Of a DNA stretch of 64,000 bases, positions 43,960 through 54,812 are shown in pieces. This stretch comes from Ophiostoma sp. CBS 140.51. Taxonomy: Eukaryota; Ascomycota; Sordariomycetes; Ophiostomatales; Ophiostomataceae. The notes under the pieces are model-generated. The model saw only the letters and a program-made list of their open reading frames with translations, searched no databases and was not told where the DNA came from. Within the stretch, counting starts at the first letter, position 1. Each line of letters opens with the position of its first letter. Made by a program: the position numbers and the translations under genes. The stretch covers positions 213,791-277,790 of the forward strand of contig JANSLP010000013.1 in the NCBI GenBank assembly GCA_029298735.1, given 5' to 3'.

Positions 43960-45932
43960 TCACTTTCCAACACAAAACCTGGTAAGTTGTTAGCAAATAC
44001 GGCATCACACAAAAATAGCTAAGACAGTGTACATCAAACCCACTTTTCAAAGATGACACCCAGAACTTCCTCGATATCGCCTGCCTCGCCGCGGCCCGTG
44101 ATACGCGCCAGACAGTCGGCAGCATACCGTAGGTGCTCAGCGGCCAGCACGACATCCGGGTCGGCGTCCTCGTCGGTCGCCTCGTCCAAGAAGTCTTCGA
44201 GGTGTTCTCGGCACTGTGCCAAGAGCTGCTGTTGACGAGCTGTGACGCCCAGCAGGTCTTGCTCGTCCGGTGGCAGGTCGGTCATGGACGCAAAGGCGGC
44301 GGCCAACGTGTCGACAAGGCCGTGAATGCCGCCGGGGTCTGAATTGCCATTCTCCATTTCGAGGAGGAGAGGCTCGCCTGTTGCCGACAGTACGGCTGCT
44401 CGACAAGAGATGGCCATAAAGGGCAGTTGGGCGTTCTGGGCGTTTTCAGTGTTTCCCTTGTCGGGCACAGCCATGACTTCCTGTACCTCACCACGGAACC
44501 CATCGACAAGGCTCGATAGAGTTCCTGCATCCGGCACGACATCACACTTGTTCAGAACGACCATGCTCCGACGTGCCTGCGCTGCCAGACGTAGGGTCTC
44601 CTCGTCGTAGCTGATCTTGAAGGTGTTGGACGCAGTGTCCTTCTCGACCGACGCAAGGACGATGACAACATCCGCATCGGCCGCTTTTTGCCGTGCCCGT
44701 CGAATGCCCTCTGCCTCGATGGCGCCGAGGCCACTACTGGTCCCGGCGGGATGACTTTCCGCGCCCCCGACCCGCCTGAAACCCGCCGTATCGGCAAACG
44801 TGCACAGATACCCCCGGATATCCAGACTCGCCTCCACGACATCCCGCGTCGTCCCTGCCTCGTGCGATACAATCGACGCTTCCCGCCCAACCACCAAGTT
44901 CATCAGCGACGACTTGCCCGCATTGGCGGGGCCCACCAACGCGATGCGGATGCCGTGCCGGAGTAGGCTGCTCCTGTCGGCCGCCCTCTCGTGGGCGATG
45001 ACCCTCCTCTGTAAGAGGGTCACTTCGCGCGCCACATTCCCTAACAACTCCCGTGGCGACTCATCAAAGTGTTGGTCTTCGGAAAAGTCGATGAGCGCCT
45101 CAATCTCTGCCCGCGCCGCCAGCAGTTGGGCGCGCCAGCCTTCGTACGTCTTCCCCAAAAGGCCCGAACTGCCGCGGACGGCGATGCGTCGCTGGTGCTC
45201 GGTGGCGGCGTCGAGGGTGTCGCCGAGGGCTTCGACTTGGGCGAGGTCCAAGCGGTTGTTCAAAAAGGCGCGGCGGGTGAACTCGCCAGGCTCGGCGTAG
45301 CGGGCGTTAGGGATGGCGTTGAGCACCGCCCTGACCGTAGCCGGCCCGCCGTGGACGTGCAGTTCCAGAACGTCCTCGCCCGTGACCGACTTTGGCCCCG
45401 GGAAGTAGAGGACGACGGCGGCGCGGTCTAGAATGTTGTTGCCGTCGGTGGGCGACGATGTTGGATCGTACAAAGTGCGCACGGAGGCGTATCGGGGCTT
45501 GACTGGACGGGCTGAAGGGCACAGGGCTCTGTAAATCTCTAGACAGGCTGGCCCTGATATTCGAATGACAGCAATGCCGGCCTTACCCGGGGCGGATGAC
45601 AAGGCGTAGATGGTGGCATCATCCGAGTGCAAAGGAGAGTGGCGTGTAGTTGAGGTGATGAGGCGGGATGAGAGGGGAGGCGATGATGAGATGTAGTGTC
45701 GTGGTGAGGGGGTGTTTTGGCGAGCTATTGATCGTGTGGAGGAGATTTTGGTGTTGTTATGCGAGATTGAGTCAAAGAGACACCTCTGGTCATGATATTG
45801 ACGTCGTGTTGTTGAGAGTGAGTGAGCTTGAGAGTCGCTCGTAAAGTGCCATGATGCTGATGGTGATGAGTGTGGACGGCTTCGTGGTAATGCCCTCCGT
45901 GGTATTCGCGCCGTTAGTGAAGATCGCGACAT
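43960..45932 (-). CDS. Mitochondrial tRNA-modification GTPase Mss1 (MnmE/TrmE family)
   Basis: Two exons, 45932-44044 and 43978-43960, with a 65 bp intron at 44043-43979 (GTGGGT donor, TGCTAAC branch point, CAG acceptor). The spliced protein has 635 residues. Its first 90 or so residues are basic and Ser-rich, a mitochondrial presequence. The MnmE N-terminal domain follows (DDATIYALSSAPGKAGIAVIRISG, GEFTRRAFLNNRLDLAQ). The G domain has GPANAGKSS at about 331-339, GTTRD, DTAG and NKCD. The helical C-terminal part ends LARITGRGEAGDIEEVLGVIFEK-FCVGK. The last five residues are the catalytic Cys motif of the family and appear only after splicing, since reading through gives FEKWV and a stop. With Mto1 it makes the 5-carboxymethylaminomethyl-type modification of wobble uridine in mitochondrial tRNAs. 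Confidence 0.93.
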
Positions 45933-46791
45933 TGTGTGTGTCGCCCTTTGCCTTTGTGAGCTTGTCGAATTTTAAAATTTATTAAAAATGGTGTTCATCC
46001 CTGGATTCATACGCTCTCTCGTGTAAAATGTTTCATTTGAAAGCTTCATTTTTAGAGCTGTCGTGCGAATAGCTAAGCTCAGTCGTGTGCCATTGAATTT
46101 CTACCTTCACATGCCTGGATTACCTAATTCTGACGGTGGTCAACACAGGTCGCCCGGAGATTTGCTTTTTTGTGCTGCAAGCACTGTACGCGCTAGCATG
46201 AATAGCACACGGGCCAGGCCACGGGAGCATTGATGACCGCACCAAAAGTTTCGCAGTTTCGCAAAATAGGCGGGCGCATGAAAAAGGCGGGGTGGGCATG
46301 GGGGCTGGCGCTGGGTGTTTCTGGTGGTCGCTTGTGGTTTCGGTGAAGCAAGGCAAGAGCCGCCCGCCGCTTTTCGCCCACACTGTTCGCCCTCTTTCTC
46401 AAACCAGACCAAAGGACCAACCGTCTTTCCTAAACGTCTTCCTCCCACACCCAAATCCCATTCTCTTTCCCATCTTCTCCTTTCCTCCTCCACGACAGTT
46501 TTCGACTTTCGCCCTTCTTTCAACCATCGACAACTCCTCACCTCGGTACGACTATCCATTCCAGACTTACGGCCTTGGTCCACTCGAACGGAATACGAGA
46601 GCAGGCGACCACAACCACCTCTCCTCTCCGCCTTCCCCCCCCTTTGTCGGCCTTCCCAACGACCAAACGGACGATAAACCTCTTGACATCACGACTTTCG
46701 AAAAGCGCTTTTAGTCGACCTCACGATTACGCTTCGTTTCCGATTTCTTACCGACTTTTCCCCTTAATACACACGCCTTCCAGCGCCCATC
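45933..46791. other. Divergent intergenic region
   Basis: Shared promoter of MSS1 (minus) and the Mso1-like gene (plus). CT-rich on the plus strand from about 46330 to 46780. No coding signal. Confidence 0.5.
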
Positions 46792-47733
46792 ATGGCCGCC
46801 TGGTATTCCAACATTCTGACCACCACCACCTCGCGCATCTCTAACCTCCGCGCCAACCTGCTGGGCGGAGACGCCGACGGCGACACCGAAGACGACACCC
46901 ACGTCTGCCGCGTCCTGCGTGCCTACTACACTGAAAAGGGCCGCAGTTTCCCGCAGTGGCTGCCGCCCGACCCGAAAGCGCCGCCGCCGCCGGTGGCCAC
47001 GGTCGTGCCCTCGGGACCCGGTGTTGGCTCGCGGTATGGTGGTGCCAGTCTGAGTGGGCAAGGCGGTGTGCAGCCGAGCAGTCTGTCGTCACTGTGGGAT
47101 AAGGGAAATGCTGGTCAACAACAACAACAACCGGCAGGCGGATCACTCCGACAGACAGCCCGCGTGGGCGGCGTGCAGGGCAACCGGCTGTCACCGTTTA
47201 GCAACCGCAACAGTGATCCATCAGGAGGCGGACCTGGCGGTCCCGGTGGAACTGCTGGCGGTGGAAGTCTCGCACCCCGTCCCCTACCAAGCCAGCGCAT
47301 GGGTAGCTACCAGAGCACGCAGAGTGCGGCGGGCGCGCTCGACAGAAACAGTGGAGGCGGTGCACCGGCAGGCTCAGCGCAGGATAAGCTGCGGAACCTG
47401 TTTAGCAGCGGCGGTGGTAGCGGAAGCAGCAGTGCAGGCGGCAGCCGGTCGCAGAGTCCTGCACAGTATGGTAGCAGTCAGGGTGGTGGTGGTGCTTCAT
47501 ACGGCCGGGGCGGTGGTGGTGGTCAGGGTGGAGGATACGGCGGCGGCGGCGGCGGAGAGCGTCCGTTTGTTGCATCGAATGCACCCTGGGCGACGTCGTC
47601 GGACGAGTACCAATACTCGGGTGGAGGCGGCGGTGGTGGCGGTGGTGGCGGTGGTGGGCGGCAAGGAGGCGGTTTACCGAGTGGGCCACGACGGGCGGGT
47701 GGTGGACTGCCGAGCGGTCCGCGGATGCGGTGA
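46792..47733 (+). CDS. Mso1-like Sec1-binding protein (exocytosis)
   Basis: This is a 313-residue single-exon protein. The first 70 residues are well structured and match the Mso1 Sec1-binding region of filamentous fungi: MAAWYSNILTTTTSRISNLR, then GDADGDTEDDTHVCRVLRAYYTEKGRSFPQWLPPDP. In yeast, Mso1 binds the SM protein Sec1 at the plasma membrane and helps assemble exocytic SNARE complexes. The remainder is low-complexity, rich in Gly, Ser and Gln, with a poly-Gly block encoded by GGT/GGC repeats near 47500-47660. It ends in two similar copies of GGGLPSGPR. The extreme Gly content makes the exact repeat number prone to sequencing error. Start context catcATGg. Confidence 0.85.
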   Translation: MAAWYSNILTTTTSRISNLRANLLGGDADGDTEDDTHVCRVLRAYYTEKGRSFPQWLPPDPKAPPPPVATVVPSGPGVGSRYGGASLSGQGGVQPSSLSSLWDKGNAGQQQQQPAGGSLRQTARVGGVQGNRLSPFSNRNSDPSGGGPGGPGGTAGGGSLAPRPLPSQRMGSYQSTQSAAGALDRNSGGGAPAGSAQDKLRNLFSSGGGSGSSSAGGSRSQSPAQYGSSQGGGGASYGRGGGGGQGGGYGGGGGGERPFVASNAPWATSSDEYQYSGGGGGGGGGGGGGRQGGGLPSGPRRAGGGLPSGPRMR

Positions 47734-48393
47734 GGAGAAGAAGGCCAGGGTTGAACAGGAGAGAAGCTTAAAGACGATATCACAACGACCACATCGACTG
47801 TGGTATGTGGCACACAATGAGGGGAAGATACAACAAACAACAAGCCGCGGAAAGCGGACGACCATGGCCACAGCAAGAGCACACAAGACGTCTCGACATA
47901 GTGCACGGCAGAACTACTGCAACCGCACACGACATCGAAATATCAACGGCTATATACCGAGTTTACAGCCATGCTGTCTGGAGCTCCGTTGCGGACCAGT
48001 CAAAAAGTCGATTGGCTCTATCATGTGCCAATATTGGAGATGGAAATAAGGCGGCAGGCTGCCTGTTTCCCTGGGGGAGAGTCTTAACTGCACACAAATG
48101 ATACCAGAGCAGCAGGATACACAAAGACACATGACGTTGGAACGCTTATACACCTAATACTACTTTACTTTATGTTACTACCGCGTATGTTTCATTACTG
48201 TGAATTGTGTAGTGAAGAGAAGAAAATGAAGATGAATTCGTGTGTATATGCAAAACTAGCAATCCGCAATGCAAAAGAAAGAAACAAAAGCCCAAACAAT
48301 GATAAAATGCAAATCCCGCTCTATCCCAAGCCTCATGTACCTAATAAAACAAAGAAACAAATAAAATAAAAACAGAAACTACCAACTATGCCA
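47734..48393. other. Convergent intergenic spacer
   Basis: Holds the 3' ends of the Mso1-like and GYP7 genes. The plus-strand frame extending from 47054 to 48049 is an out-of-frame shadow of the Gly-rich repeat and runs into this spacer only by chance. Confidence 0.5.
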
Positions 48394-51182
48394 CTACTTC
48401 TTCGTATTCCCCCAAAGAACATTGTCGCTGCCGGGCTGGTTCTTGGGCACGACATAGATATTGCGGCTCAACAAGCCCCGCAGGTCCGGTGTGATGATGC
48501 GTTTGGGTGCTTTAGCATCGGATGGTTTGGGAACGGAACTATTCCGGTTCTCAGGGGCCTTGCCGGCGGTTGTAGTCGAGGGACGGTTGTCTGACGACGA
48601 CGAGGCACTTGCATTGCCCGACAAGGAGGTTATCTCGGTACCGTCACCACTTGTCGACGTACCCGGCTTCACAGTCGCATCCGACGACGTGGACGCCGCC
48701 GACGCTGATGAAGTAGCCGTCTTGAGCCGCGGCGCCGGGAAATTGCTCTGCTTGTCGACGGCCTCGACGAGCCGCTGAAACCGCCGGAAGAGCGCCTCGG
48801 CCCGGATGAGCGTCGACTCTAGGTCGATGCTTCCCGACAGCTCATTGACGTACTTGAGCACCTCGTCAAAGTGCTCGAGGTGCATCATGATGACGTCGCG
48901 GTGTTTCTCTAAAATGGCGAGAGCGATAAACAAGTGGAAGCTGCTGCTGAGGTAGTCGGTCCACAGGGCTTCCCACAGCCGCAAGACATCGGGAAACTCG
49001 AACTCGCGCTTGTACCACACCAACAACATGCGGAAGAAGAAGAAGAAGTTGGTACTGTCGGCTTTTTGGAGGTGCTCGTACAGTTTGGGGTCCATGAACT
49101 GCACGAGGTGGTCGAGCGCCAGCAGCTGGGCGCGCATGCCGGACTGGTCCCGCAGGAAATTGCGCTCCATGCGCTCCATGAAATGCACAAACGCCCAAAA
49201 GGCGAGAGCGTCGTCTTGCACGACGGCATAGATGGGTGCCAGCAGATCGGACATGCCCTGCACATAGCCCAGCTCGCGGTTGTACTCGTTGTAGGTCAAC
49301 AATAAATCCTTGAGCTGCTCCATGTGGACATTGGTGCCGACGTCGGCAAAGGGAGAGTCCGGGTCCGGGTGTGGGATGTTCTCGCCAGCAAAGATCAGCA
49401 CATTGCGGTCCGTCCGGTGCACATCCTTTTCGATGCGCCCGCGCTGCTCGCGCCACCACTCGCCCTCCTCGCCCTGCCCGCCCAGGTCCACCAGCCGCTC
49501 CCACCACTGGCCCTTGAGCTTAACGTACTGGTCGCGCAGCGAGGCCGTCCGGGCTTTGCGCTCGTCGGCCGTGCTGTACCACTCGTGCACGCCTAGCAAG
49601 AAGAGCCAGGCCTCTTTGCGGACACCGTCTTCAGCGTCCAAGCCGCCATGGAAGATGCGCTCCTTGACCTCGTCGGTCGTCACCGACAGACGGCCCGTCC
49701 GGGCGTCAAAAAACGAGTTCCACTCTTTGAGGGTGACAGGCTTGCGGCGCTCTTCCAGAGACAGTCCTGTCGAGCTGTCGACCAGCTCAAACTCGCCCAC
49801 GTCCGTATCCTCGAGCTCCATAATGTCGTGCGCGGTCCAGATGCGCTGGCTGCGGTCGCGGTCGCTCTGCTCGGCCATGCCCATAGCCCAGCGTGCCAGG
49901 TAGATGCGCGCACTGTCAAACTCCTCCTGGATGGTCTGCACTTCCGGGTTGCGCAGCAGGCGGCGCATCTGCGGCGGCACGCGTGGGTCGTCGAGCACGT
50001 TCTGGGCGGCGTTGCGCGTGAACGTCGTCACCTTGCTAAACTTTTCCATAATGTTCCACCCCGTCTCCTTGACAAATTTCATGAACGGGTCCATACTGGC
50101 GTCGCGGGAGCCGCTGCCGCCCGTTGGTTGGCGGCGGCTCGATGATCCTGCAGCAGTCCCCGGTGCTTGACCCGTGCTCCGCCGGTCGCCTGCGGTCATG
50201 CTATCCCGCTTGCCAATGGCTGACACCGAGCTCGTGGTCAGTTTGCCACTGAAAGCTTCGCTGTCTTCCTTGGTCGGCTCAACCAGATAAATGTTGGGCT
50301 CGGCCCCGCTGCGCTCAATATGCACGTACCGGCGCAGCCACCGCAACACTTCGTCGCCGCCCCAAAACATACCGCCGTCTGCCCCAAAAGGGTCAAACAT
50401 CTCGCGGGCCCGCTTCTTCTTTTGCAGCATGGTCGACATGCACTCGCTGTCGTGGAAGAAGAGGGCGGGGAAGCTGTCGCCGGCGCGGGTGTTGATAATC
50501 ACCGACCCAAACCACCAGCCCAAGCTGGGTGGGCGTACCAACAGCGAGTAAATAGCACTGACGGGGATGGCGAAAGCATAGTGGCCGACGGAGCCCTGGT
50601 GGGTGGTAATGGTCGGCGGCGGCGGGACCAGGTAGGTCTGGCGGGGTGGGGAGTCGCCTTCTTCGTTGAGGTCGACTTTGACGTAGACGCTGGCGGCATC
50701 GCCCAAAGACGACTCGGGCAGCCATGCCAGCAAGAGATCGGAGGAGGACGGATTCTGTTGGGCAGAGTCGAGGGAGGCAGAGGACGTCGGGCGGTCGGCG
50801 TGGCTTTCGCGGCGAGCGGGCTTCTGCTGGAGCAGGGCGATGAAGCCACAAATGTTGTCTTTGGCCGAGGGGGTGGGGTGGATGTAGACCTAAGAAGTCA
50901 GTATGTGAATACGATTAGAATGTGCACGGTAAGACTCACCTTGGACTTTGAGTAGAGCAGCTTGACGCCGCGGCCAGTCTCGGTATGTGTGACGGTGTTA
51001 TATCCGCCCTCTTCGTCATCACTCATGGCGTAGTAGCTGCCGTCGAGCGATGTACTTCTGTGCCTGGATGTTCCTGTTGTTCCTGTTGTTCCTGAAGTAG
51101 ATGCTGAGGCTTGGGCTGTTGGTCGTGACGTCGAGGACGATTGCGGCGCTGGTGAATCGCCGCCTGCTGGGATCTGCGTCAT
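48394..51182 (-). CDS. Rab GTPase-activating protein Gyp7 (TBC domain)
   Basis: Two exons, 51182-50940 and 50889-48394, with a 50 bp intron at 50939-50890 (GTGAGT donor, TACTGAC branch point, TAG acceptor; phase 0). The product has 912 residues. The N-terminal half holds the Gyp7-specific domain (GVKLLYSKSKVYIHPTPSAKDNICGFIALL, then AWLPESSLGD and YAFAIPVSAIYSLLVRPPSLGWWFGSV). The TBC domain begins near residue 490 (IFHGGLDAEDGVRKEAWLFLLG). It contains the arginine finger in DVHRTDRN at about 570 and the glutamine finger in YVQGMSDLL at about 627. Gyp7 accelerates GTP hydrolysis by Ypt7/Rab7 at vacuoles and late endosomes. The tail is Ser/Thr-rich and disordered. Most of the conserved N-terminal domain is read only if exon 1 is included. 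Confidence 0.93.
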
Positions 51183-52325
51183 GGTGTTTTCTGTAAAAGG
51201 TCGGCAAACGAAGTCGACAGACTAAGAAGTCAACAAGACGATAAGGTTGAGCAAACGAAACTCAAAAGAAAACGGCTATCGCTCAGCTGAGATTTCAACT
51301 TTTGTGGCTTTGCTTTGTGAGGCAGAAAAGCAAAAGAAAGCTAAGGGAGAGGCAAGAATGGGCTATGACGGCATATGATCGGTTTGAATGTGGGGTCGTC
51401 AGGACAGAAGGCCACAATCTACAATCACGATCAAAAGAAGATGGAATGAAACGAGGTTGTAGAACGATGAGCTTGAGATTGAAAAGAAAATGGAGAAACG
51501 GAAAGTCGAAAAGGAGAACGGAAAGAAGCTTAAAGCGAGGTAAAACCGGGTGGTGGCAGCTGACTGACGTTCGAAGACAGGATGGGGAAGGAACGAAGGG
51601 CCCAACTTGCTGATAGTATGACCGCGCGGGCGGAGCACTTTTAACTTAAAAAGCAGGTGGTCTCCAGTGGTCTTTCGTTGTTTTCGCCGTATTATACGAT
51701 TACAGGGCTGGCTTCTGTTCACAGCGAGCAAGAGCGAGAACGTGCCGAATCGGCAGGTGCTGCCCCGCGGCGACTTCCCAAAAGAACTGCAAAAGCACAC
51801 CACAAAGAGACCCCTCTCCAAGCACTTTGGAGGCGTTCTTTGGCGCCCTCTTTCAAAAAGACGATAAGACCAGAAAACTTGAGTGAAAGTACGCTGTAAG
51901 ACATTGGAGCGGAAAGTGATAATTCGCCCATTTCTCGGCTGCCTTTTCCCATTTCCCCCAAAAGGAGTCTGGTTGTCGTCACCAGAGTGCGAGGCTGTGT
52001 GCCACAACCCGCGTCTAGCCTCCAGGCAGCCTTTTAATGAATCTGGTGGAGAGCTTTTTCTGTGGAGAAGAAGGCGAAAACATGTGCAATCCCATTGACG
52101 ACTCACATCACAGCGGTTCCTTTGCTCCCGGTGTTTCTTTTTCGTTTCTTTCAACTGTATTTATTTTGTAGTTTTATTTCTTATTTTATTTCTTCATTGT
52201 AAAATCGATATAGCTTCTAAATTCAATCGTGCCAGCCGTTGAGAACTATCATACAGCCTCGTCTGTGCTTTTTTACACTGCTAGTTTTCATCTTGCTCTT
52301 CGTACTTTTATAGACCATCACCTCC
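51183..52325. other. Intergenic region between GYP7 and CWH41, no gene seen
   Basis: The 251-codon frame on the minus strand (52154-51399) is the upstream region of GYP7 read through and lacks coding character. The left end (51183-51640) holds the GYP7 promoter. The right end is the AT-rich 3' region of CWH41. Confidence 0.5.
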
Positions 52326-54812
52326 CTACAACTCATCCCGGACGTGACCCGTCTTAACATCGACTTCGGGCATCGCCATAATCTTGACCACCAGACTCGT
52401 CCAGCCGGTAAAGTGCTGCGTCCGCTGGCCCTTGCCCGTCTCCGGGTTGTACTGCTCCCACGCGAAACCCGTCTCCTTCCAGCTCGCGTAGACGGTGTCG
52501 ACAATGTTGCGGCGCAGACGATTGTACAAGTCGGCGGCACGGGCACGGAAGGGCCCCTCCTGCTGGCCCAGGTTCTGGAGGGAGACGAGGGCGAGATAGT
52601 TGATGTTGATCCACACGGGGCTGCGCCAGTAGTTTTCGGCCGTGCCGTAGAGCTCGCTCTTTTTCGAGAGACTGCGCAGGCCGTGGGGGCTAAAGAGCTC
52701 GTCTTCGTCACCGAGCAAGTCCAAGAGACGGCCGACTTTGGGGTTGCTGGGTTCCAGCAGACCGACGAGCATGGGGAACAGCGAAATGTACCCCCGATGG
52801 CACACAAGCTTGTTCTCCTCGTAGTCGTCAATGGTGGCGTCGCAGTAGCAGCCCTCGTCTTCGGACCAGTGCAAATCATCAATATTGTGGGCAATGGCCT
52901 CCTTGATGGAGCGCAACTGCTGTGCCTCTTCCGTTGAGGCGTCCATGCCCAGCACCTCGCCAATATTCAGCAGGGACCGAGTCATCATGCCCATCCAGGC
53001 CATCAGGTCGACGTGCAGCTCGCCCGGGTGCGGCGGCTGCGGGCGCGGGTAGTCGTCGAGACCGCTCGTCAGGACATGTGCCTCGGTGCGTCCCCGCCAG
53101 CGGTAGGCCTCGCGCTTCGAAAAGGCTTCGCGCTCGTACGACTTGATGTCGCCAAACTGCGTGCGGCGGAACCAGTCGTACTGCCGGCGGAGGCGCGGGT
53201 AGAGAGCGCGGAGGTACTCGAGACCGAGCTCCGTGTTGTCGACCAGGTTGCTGCTGCCGGCCAGCTCCTTGGGGGCCGTGCCGTTGGCCGCCTGCCGCAG
53301 CTTGTTGACAAACGTGTCCACCACGAAAAACAGGGTGGGCGGGTTGGCGTAGTGTGGGTACTGGATTTGGAACTCGGCGGGGACCTTGCTGCGGGCCTCG
53401 GAGCCCAGAATCTGCTCGCGCGCGATCCAGCCGTCATCGTCCATGAGGTTGAACCAGCTCTTGACAATGTCTAAAGTCAGGTCCATGTCCCACTCGGCAA
53501 TCGGCAGCAGATGGAACCCCTCGTCCCACAGGAACCCGCGCGGGAAAAAGGGCCGCGAGGGGATGCTTGTAAACAGCTCATAGGGTCCATCCATGGTCTC
53601 GCGATGCTCGGCACGGGCTTTGGCGGCATCCTCCCAGAACCCCTCGTCCTCCTCCTCGTAGGCCGCCGCATACGACCGGTCGGCAATGCCGTAGCCGTAA
53701 AAGTAGCCGATGCCGCCAATCAGGTTGGAGAACATGCTGTGCGCAAACTCCTTGTACTTGTCCGCCGCAAAGGGCGCCTGCAGCTTGAAGGCCTTTTTGA
53801 AGTGGGAGCCAAACGACTCGCTCGCCGTCTTGATTTCCCGCGTCACGTCCTCGCTCGTCACGTCCTTGCCCGCCGACGCGCTCGAAAATAGCACATCAAA
53901 CTCAAAGGGCCCTTCATACATGCGCTGGACAAACTGCAGGTTCCCCGAGCCGGGCGCGTTGCCCAGCTGGTACACCTGCCACGGCGGTGGAGCGGCATTG
54001 GGGTCGTGTGTGGCAATGACGTGGTCCACCGTCTCCTTAATCTGGCGGAACAGCAGCGGCTTGACCTGCCAGAGGTGCTCTTCGGCGGCGTCGAGCGATT
54101 GGACGACCGTTTTGGAGAGGTCGCGCTCGGCCGAGTAGGCATGGTCGCTCTGTGGGTGGTCGCCCGTGCCCTTGGTGATGACCACTTTATAACCGCCAAG
54201 GCCTTCGGATGCGCCCTCAAAGGTGGTGTCCCCTGCGAAGCCGTGGTCGTCCCAGTCGGCACCCGACACGTCTTTTACTCTAATATCGGAGCCGTTCTCT
54301 TCCTGTCCCAAATAAAAGACGACCATGGTCTTGACGCTCGTGTCGGGGTCGTCTTCCGTCGGCGCCTTGGGCCGCGGCACGCCCTTGATCCGCGCGCCCC
54401 AGCTGCCGCCGTGTGCACCGCCGGGCACTTTGATAAACGACGTCGTAATGTCAATGTTATTAAAGGTGTCGTGGATCGTCTGTGTTCCGCCCAGCCGTGT
54501 GTCGTACTCGTCCCAGCCATAACCCTCCATGCCCTCGTTCTGCTCACACGTATAGCGTACATGGTTCTGCAGGTCGGTGTAGGTGTCGGCGCGGCCCCAC
54601 ATCAGACCGGACACCAGGCTCTTGGGGATCCGTGGCCGGACGCCAAAGTAGAGGTTGGGCCGGTAGGGGCCCCAGAGGAGGCTGTCGTTGTTGAGTCGTG
54701 CTGTTTCGCTAAAGAGGACGGATTCGTCGTTGTTGGCTTGTGCACTGCCAATTTGGCCCAGACCAGCAACGACCAGGCCGAAGGAAAGGGCCAATTGACG
54801 TACGGACGCCAT
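52326..54812 (-). CDS. Mannosyl-oligosaccharide glucosidase I (GH63), Cwh41
   Basis: This is an 828-residue single-exon protein, close to the length of yeast Cwh41. It starts with a hydrophobic signal or signal-anchor (MASVRQLALSFGLVVAGLG). The N-terminal beta domain contains LLWGPYRPNLYFGVRPRIPKSL. The C-terminal catalytic barrel carries family signatures such as FFPRGFLWDEGFHLL, HVDLMAWMGMM and SPVWININYLAL. The enzyme removes the outermost alpha-1,2-linked glucose from N-glycans in the ER, the first step of glycan trimming and of calnexin quality control. The protein ends in RDEL, a KDEL/HDEL-like retrieval signal, which fits a soluble or processed luminal form. The frame stays open upstream to a TTG at 55208, but the first good ATG with a signal sequence is at 54812. 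Confidence 0.93.
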   Translation of the reverse strand: MASVRQLALSFGLVVAGLGQIGSAQANNDESVLFSETARLNNDSLLWGPYRPNLYFGVRPRIPKSLVSGLMWGRADTYTDLQNHVRYTCEQNEGMEGYGWDEYDTRLGGTQTIHDTFNNIDITTSFIKVPGGAHGGSWGARIKGVPRPKAPTEDDPDTSVKTMVVFYLGQEENGSDIRVKDVSGADWDDHGFAGDTTFEGASEGLGGYKVVITKGTGDHPQSDHAYSAERDLSKTVVQSLDAAEEHLWQVKPLLFRQIKETVDHVIATHDPNAAPPPWQVYQLGNAPGSGNLQFVQRMYEGPFEFDVLFSSASAGKDVTSEDVTREIKTASESFGSHFKKAFKLQAPFAADKYKEFAHSMFSNLIGGIGYFYGYGIADRSYAAAYEEEDEGFWEDAAKARAEHRETMDGPYELFTSIPSRPFFPRGFLWDEGFHLLPIAEWDMDLTLDIVKSWFNLMDDDGWIAREQILGSEARSKVPAEFQIQYPHYANPPTLFFVVDTFVNKLRQAANGTAPKELAGSSNLVDNTELGLEYLRALYPRLRRQYDWFRRTQFGDIKSYEREAFSKREAYRWRGRTEAHVLTSGLDDYPRPQPPHPGELHVDLMAWMGMMTRSLLNIGEVLGMDASTEEAQQLRSIKEAIAHNIDDLHWSEDEGCYCDATIDDYEENKLVCHRGYISLFPMLVGLLEPSNPKVGRLLDLLGDEDELFSPHGLRSLSKKSELYGTAENYWRSPVWININYLALVSLQNLGQQEGPFRARAADLYNRLRRNIVDTVYASWKETGFAWEQYNPETGKGQRTQHFTGWTSLVVKIMAMPEVDVKTGHVRDEL

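Noticed and set aside
47054..48049. 331-codon plus-strand frame overlapping the Mso1-like gene
   Set aside because: It is the Gly-rich GGT repeat read in another frame (Val/Ala/Arg runs); the Mso1 frame carries the conserved N-terminal domain.
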